9,547 nt of DNA from assembly GCA_021784265.1 (NCBI GenBank), contig JAJXTA010000060.1, forward strand, positions 1-9,547, written 5' to 3'. The translations under genes were made by a program, and so were the position numbers. The notes beneath the pieces are model-generated. The model made no database searches. It saw only the letters and a program-made list of their open reading frames with translations, and was not told the DNA's origin. The DNA comes from a bacterium. Its GTDB lineage: Bacteria > Verrucomicrobiota > Verrucomicrobiia > Limisphaerales > J093. Positions 6,590 through 9,547 of the stretch are shown here, piece by piece. Numbering within the stretch: the stretch's first letter is position 1; each line of letters starts with the position of its first letter.

Positions 6590-6918
6590 CGAGGTCTCCC
6601 TTCCGAGCCGTTGGCTGCCCCGGGCCGCCCGATGGCCTCGGGTCGGATGGGTTCGCTAGGCGGGCGGTGGCGGGTCCGAGGTTTTGTCACTTTTGCGGTG
6701 GCACACTGGGTGCTCCTCCGACCTGTGGCAACTTTGCGTGAGGTTGCCCATTCGGTTAGGTTAGTATGGGTTACCATCCGCCGGCGATGAGGACAGGCCT
6801 CGCCGGCGGATTGCTTTTTTGGGGCGCGCTGCGGAGCGAGGCGGGCGCGCCCGGCCCTGTACCGGTGCCATCGCGTGTCGATGCGCACGCGCAACTCATT
6901 TATCAACAATTATTTGCG
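6590..6918. other. 329-nt non-coding interval between convergent redoxin and glmM operons
   Basis: I find no credible protein gene here; frames that open near 6766 simply run antisense into glmM. The interval holds several inverted repeats. CCTCGG (6636-6641) pairs with CCGAGG (6676-6681), followed by TTTTGTCACTTTTG. GGCAAC (6727-6732) pairs with GTTGCC (6743-6748). The clear + strand terminator lies at 6776-6820. GGGCGCGC (6822-6829) pairs with GCGCGCCC (6845-6852), and CGCGTG (6872-6877) with CACGCG (6886-6891). The last two could help end the glmM transcript, but neither is followed by a T-run on the - strand. The part between 6590 and 6775 may be a long 3' UTR or a small RNA; it matches no RNA family I recognise. 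Confidence 0.5.
6776..6820 (+). terminator. Intrinsic (Rho-independent) terminator, + strand
   Basis: A perfect 12-bp inverted repeat, ATCCGCCGGCGA (6776-6787) and TCGCCGGCGGAT (6800-6811), encloses a 12-nt loop and is followed by TGC and then six Ts (6815-6820). This is a classical intrinsic terminator for transcription from the left. There is no T-run in the other direction. The nearest + strand gene is the redoxin, whose stop is 187 nt upstream, an unusually long distance. Confidence 0.85.
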
Positions 6919-8301
6919 TTACGCCCCAACGTGCTGGCGTATCGTCGCGCTGATCTGCTCGGCCCACTTGTCCAGCACGGCCTCATCCTCCCCCTCCAGA
7001 AGCAGCCGGGCCTTCGGCTCCGTGCCCGAGTAGCGCAAGAACACCCGGCCCCCACCCGCCTTCACCTCGGCTTCGGCCTGGGTGAGCATTTCTGCGACGC
7101 CCGGCAACTCACCGAAGGGCCGTTTCTCACGAACGCGAATGTTGATCACTTTCTGCGGAAAGCGCTTCCAGCAAAGCGCAAGCTGGGAGAGTAAGGCATT
7201 GCGGGCCTTCATGATGCGCAACACTTGCAGCGCGGCGACCAAGCCGTCGCCCGTGCTGCTGTAATCGCGGAAAATCAAGTGCCCGCTCGATTCGCCCCCA
7301 ACGCGGAATCCGTGGCGGAGCATTTCGTCCATCACGTGCTTGTCGCCGACGGCGGTGCGGACGACCTGGCCACCCGCGGCTTGGACGGCGGCATCCAGGC
7401 CGGCATTGCTCATGACGGTGGCGACGAGGGTTTTCTCCGCCAAACGTCCGGCCTGGAGCATTTCCAAGCTGGTGATAGCCAGGATGTCATCCCCGTCCAC
7501 CAAGCGCCCCTGTTCGTCACAGAGCAGGACGCGGTCGGCATCGCCGTCATGGGCAATGCCCAGTTGGGCCCGCTGCTCGCGGACGTGGCGGCAGAGTTCC
7601 TCCGGGTGCATCGAGCCGCACTCTTTGTTGATGTTGAGGCCGTCGGGTTGAATGCCGTAGGGGATGACCTCGGCTCCCAGCTCGCGCAGCACGCACGGGG
7701 TCGCCTTGTAGGCGGCGCCATGGGCACAATCGACCACGATCCGGAGGCCATCCAGGGTCATCCCCTTGGGGAAGGAGGCTTTGGCGTATTCGATGTAGCG
7801 CCCGAGGGCGTCGTCGATGCGGATGGCTTTGCCGATCTCCCCGGCCAACGGGCGGATGCTCTCGATGGCGCCGCTGAAGACCAACTCCTCGATCCGGGCT
7901 TCGACGTCGTCGTCGAGCTTGTAGCCGTCGGCCCGGAAGAACTTGATGCCGTTGTCGTCGTAGGGGTTGTGGGAGGCGGTGATGACGATGCCGGCGTCGG
8001 CCCGGAGGCTGCGGGTGACATAGGCTACCCCGGGGGTCGGCAGCGGCCCGATGAACAGCACGTCCACCCCCATGGACAAGATCCCGGAGGAGAGGGCGTT
8101 CTCGAGCATATAGCCCGAGAGCCGGGTGTCTTTGCCGATGACGATCTTGTGGCGCCCGCGCCCGCGGGCGTGGCTCTCGAGGCTCTTGAACACGTGGGCG
8201 GCCGCCCGCCCGAGCTTGAGGGCCGTCTCGGCCGTGACCGGTTCGATGTTGGCGGTGCCACGGACCCCGTCCGTGCCGAAGATACGTTTAGGCGGCTTCA
8301 T
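6919..8301 (-). CDS. glmM: Phosphoglucosamine mutase
   Basis: This 460-residue cytoplasmic enzyme converts glucosamine-6-phosphate to glucosamine-1-phosphate on the route to UDP-GlcNAc for peptidoglycan and lipopolysaccharide. The four family sites are all present: the phosphoserine loop ITASHNPYDDNGIKFF (Ser110), the metal site DGDADR (252-257), the sugar-specificity loop GGESSGH (335-341), and the C-terminal phosphate-binding loop RYSGTEPKARLLLEG (423-437). The N-terminus KRIFGTDGVRGTAN is typical of GlmM, as is SHNPYDDNGIKFF, which separates it from phosphomannomutases. The start ATG (8301-8299) overlaps the upstream ybbR stop as ATGA. Length is near the usual 445-455. Placement after cdaA and ybbR matches the c-di-AMP operon known in Firmicutes, where GlmM binds CdaA and lowers its activity. 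Confidence 0.97.
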   Translation of the reverse strand: MKPPKRIFGTDGVRGTANIEPVTAETALKLGRAAAHVFKSLESHARGRGRHKIVIGKDTRLSGYMLENALSSGILSMGVDVLFIGPLPTPGVAYVTRSLRADAGIVITASHNPYDDNGIKFFRADGYKLDDDVEARIEELVFSGAIESIRPLAGEIGKAIRIDDALGRYIEYAKASFPKGMTLDGLRIVVDCAHGAAYKATPCVLRELGAEVIPYGIQPDGLNINKECGSMHPEELCRHVREQRAQLGIAHDGDADRVLLCDEQGRLVDGDDILAITSLEMLQAGRLAEKTLVATVMSNAGLDAAVQAAGGQVVRTAVGDKHVMDEMLRHGFRVGGESSGHLIFRDYSSTGDGLVAALQVLRIMKARNALLSQLALCWKRFPQKVINIRVREKRPFGELPGVAEMLTQAEAEVKAGGGRVFLRYSGTEPKARLLLEGEDEAVLDKWAEQISATIRQHVGA

Positions 8302-8726
8302 CGTGGTGTTTGGGGGGGGCTGTTCGTCACTTCGAAAGGAACCACTTGAACGAAGACTTCCCCCGGGGAGACCCGGCTCACGCTGACCCCGGCGGGGAGA
8401 TAGACCTGGATCCGCTTGCGCAGGCGTTTGGCCTCCATCACCGTCGTCAAGTTCACGTAGGCCTCGATGTCGCCCGGATGCAGTTGGAGGAGGACGTCCG
8501 GCGGGCCGCTGACGCTCACCTCGACCGTCGCCGGTTCAACGCGGAAGACCCGATCGTCCTGGGCGGTGGTCATGACGGTGATCGGTTGGTGGGGGAACAG
8601 CCGCGTGCCCATCGGCTTGAGCTTGCTCTGCAAACCGGCGTTGAGCACCCCCCAGATCAGCACCGCCAAAACCAGGGAAACCACCTTCCAACCCGCATTG
8701 TTCAAGATAAGGGCGCGCCAAGACAT
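8298..8726 (-). CDS. Short YbbR/CdaR-like membrane-anchored protein
   Basis: This 142-residue protein is the CdaR-like partner of the diadenylate cyclase. The N-terminus has the YbbR-type entry segment NNAGWKVVSLVLAVLIWGVLN (about 9-29), a single membrane helix. One beta-rich extracytoplasmic domain follows, with the repeat-like pattern FRVEPATVEVSVSGPPDVL and IEAYVNLTTV. Bacillus CdaR has four YbbR repeats, but here only about one is visible, which makes it unusually small. The ATG at 8726-8724 is 1 nt after the cdaA stop and places the helix correctly; a longer upstream frame would overlap cdaA and add non-family sequence. Its stop overlaps the glmM start (ATGA). By analogy it may modulate CdaA from outside the membrane. 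That role is inferred from family and context. Confidence 0.8.
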   Translation of the reverse strand: MSWRALILNNAGWKVVSLVLAVLIWGVLNAGLQSKLKPMGTRLFPHQPITVMTTAQDDRVFRVEPATVEVSVSGPPDVLLQLHPGDIEAYVNLTTVMEAKRLRKRIQVYLPAGVSVSRVSPGEVFVQVVPFEVTNSPPQTPR

Positions 8727-8727
8727 G

Positions 8728-9547
8728 CTAATCGACTTTGGCTCGCAATGGCTCGATGGCACCCGGGGGTGGCCGCCGAAACCCACCGCGCAGCCACTCC
8801 AACAGGGTGCGCGGCTGGGGGGCCTTGACCAGTTGCGAGGTCAGGAAGGAGCGCAGTTCCTCCAGACTGACCCCGCGCGTCAACTGCCCCTTATAGGCGT
8901 AGGAAATCGCGCCGGTTTCTTCCGAGACGAGGATGACCAGCGCGTCCGTCTCTTCGCTCAGCCCGATGGCGGCCCGATGGCGGGTGCCCAGTGACTTGTT
9001 CAAGTCCTGGCGCTGGGTGAGGGGGAAGATGCAGGCGGCATGGGTGATGCGGTCGCCTTTGAGGATGACGCCGCCATCGTGAATGGCGTTGTTGGGGAAG
9101 AAGATCGTCTCGAGCATTTCCGGGGTGGCCTCGCAATCGACCATGATGCCCGATTCCACCACTTCTTGGAGGTGAATCCCCTGTTCGATGGCGATCAGCA
9201 TTCCGATCCGCACGTCGGCCAAGCGCTCGACCGTCCTGACGATGACCTCGATGTTCTCCCGCTGCTCGCGCACGCTGCCGAAGAACTGAAAGTTGCCCAA
9301 CTCGGCCAGCATCCGGCGCAGCTCGGGCTGGAAAATGACGATGACCGCCACGGCGAAGAAGGTGAAGAAGTTGCGCAGCAACAAGCTCAGCACCTGGAGG
9401 TTGAGGGCGAGGGTCACCGCCGTCAGCACCAGGAGCAGCAGCAGGAAACCGGTCACCACGGGCGCCCCACGCGTGCCGCGGACGAAGTTGATGGCGTAGT
9501 AGATGCTTACCGCCAGGATGGCGATTTCCACCAGCGCGCGCCAGTCT
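8728..9547 (-). CDS. cdaA: Diadenylate cyclase CdaA (DAC/DisA_N domain), 5' end outside window
   Basis: This membrane enzyme makes the second messenger c-di-AMP from two ATP. The frame is open to the window edge, and the residues before the first possible GTG (9531) read DWRAL, which fits the family's conserved N-terminus, so the true start is upstream. Residue numbers below count from that GTG. Three membrane helices lie at about 1-65. Then come IFQPELRRMLAELG (66-79), a coiled linker, and the DAC domain with MLIAIEQGIHLQE, FFPNNAIHDGGVIL (144-157) and GTRHRAAIGLSEETDALVILVSEETG (182-207). The RHR motif (184-186, bases 8974-8982) that contacts ATP is intact. The other active-site motif, normally DGA, reads DGG here (9070-9078). 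The C-terminal tail is basic and proline-rich. The next gene, ybbR, begins 1 nt after the stop. Confidence 0.94.
   Translation of the reverse strand, partial: DWRALVEIAILAVSIYYAINFVRGTRGAPVVTGFLLLLLVLTAVTLALNLQVLSLLLRNFFTFFAVAVIVIFQPELRRMLAELGNFQFFGSVREQRENIEVIVRTVERLADVRIGMLIAIEQGIHLQEVVESGIMVDCEATPEMLETIFFPNNAIHDGGVILKGDRITHAACIFPLTQRQDLNKSLGTRHRAAIGLSEETDALVILVSEETGAISYAYKGQLTRGVSLEELRSFLTSQLVKAPQPRTLLEWLRGGFRRPPPGAIEPLRAKVD

Noticed and set aside
6766..7194. ATG-starting open frame in the redoxin-glmM gap
   Set aside because: Its first codons lie in the terminator stem and most of it is antisense to glmM.
7225..8349. 374-codon + strand open frame opposite glmM
   Set aside because: It is an antisense shadow of glmM with biased Val/Gly/Asp content and no recognisable motif.
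1..9547. tRNA, rRNA, CRISPR array, insertion sequence or prophage genes
   Set aside because: I looked for tRNA T-arm motifs, regularly spaced repeats, transposase or integrase motifs and terminal repeats and found none.

Overview
This GC-rich window looks like a chromosomal piece of a Gram-negative, aerobic or microaerobic bacterium. The gene content fits Verrucomicrobiota best: a cbb3 oxidase cluster, a CdaA-YbbR-GlmM operon, an Lgt with a GCCYG-type motif, a secreted redoxin and few Shine-Dalgarno sequences. That placement is inferred from memory of gene content and protein style, not from a search.

Region 1 (1-4077, + strand) is the 3' part of a cytochrome cbb3 oxidase operon: the end of ccoO, then ccoQ, a short one-haem ccoP, ccoG, ccoH and a SafE/DsbD-like membrane protein. 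The first three encode oxidase subunits. CcoG, CcoH and the SafE-like protein are assembly or metal-supply factors. The genes are packed tightly (gaps of 3-12 nt, or overlap) except for 119 nt between ccoP and ccoG. A strong hairpin at 4079-4128 separates this operon from the convergent lgt-rluD pair.

Region 2 (4128-5835, - strand) is lgt followed by rluD, which are lipoprotein lipidation and 23S rRNA pseudouridylation genes. Region 3 (5836-6820, + strand) holds a divergently transcribed, probably exported redoxin. Its leader can form two competing hairpins, one of which reaches the ribosome binding site. A long untranslated stretch follows the gene and ends in a clear intrinsic terminator.

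Region 4 (6919-9547, - strand) is a three-gene c-di-AMP operon: cdaA (5' end outside the window), a short ybbR/cdaR-like gene and glmM. The genes are joined by a 1-nt gap and then an ATGA overlap. In Firmicutes the corresponding proteins form a complex linking c-di-AMP synthesis to cell-wall precursor supply.

I see no mobile element, CRISPR array, tRNA or rRNA, and no clearly new multi-gene system. The points worth a second look are the one-haem CcoP, the redoxin whose usual cysteine has moved (SPFC instead of CPFV), the possible RNA switch in front of it, and the unexplained 187 nt between the redoxin stop and its terminator.
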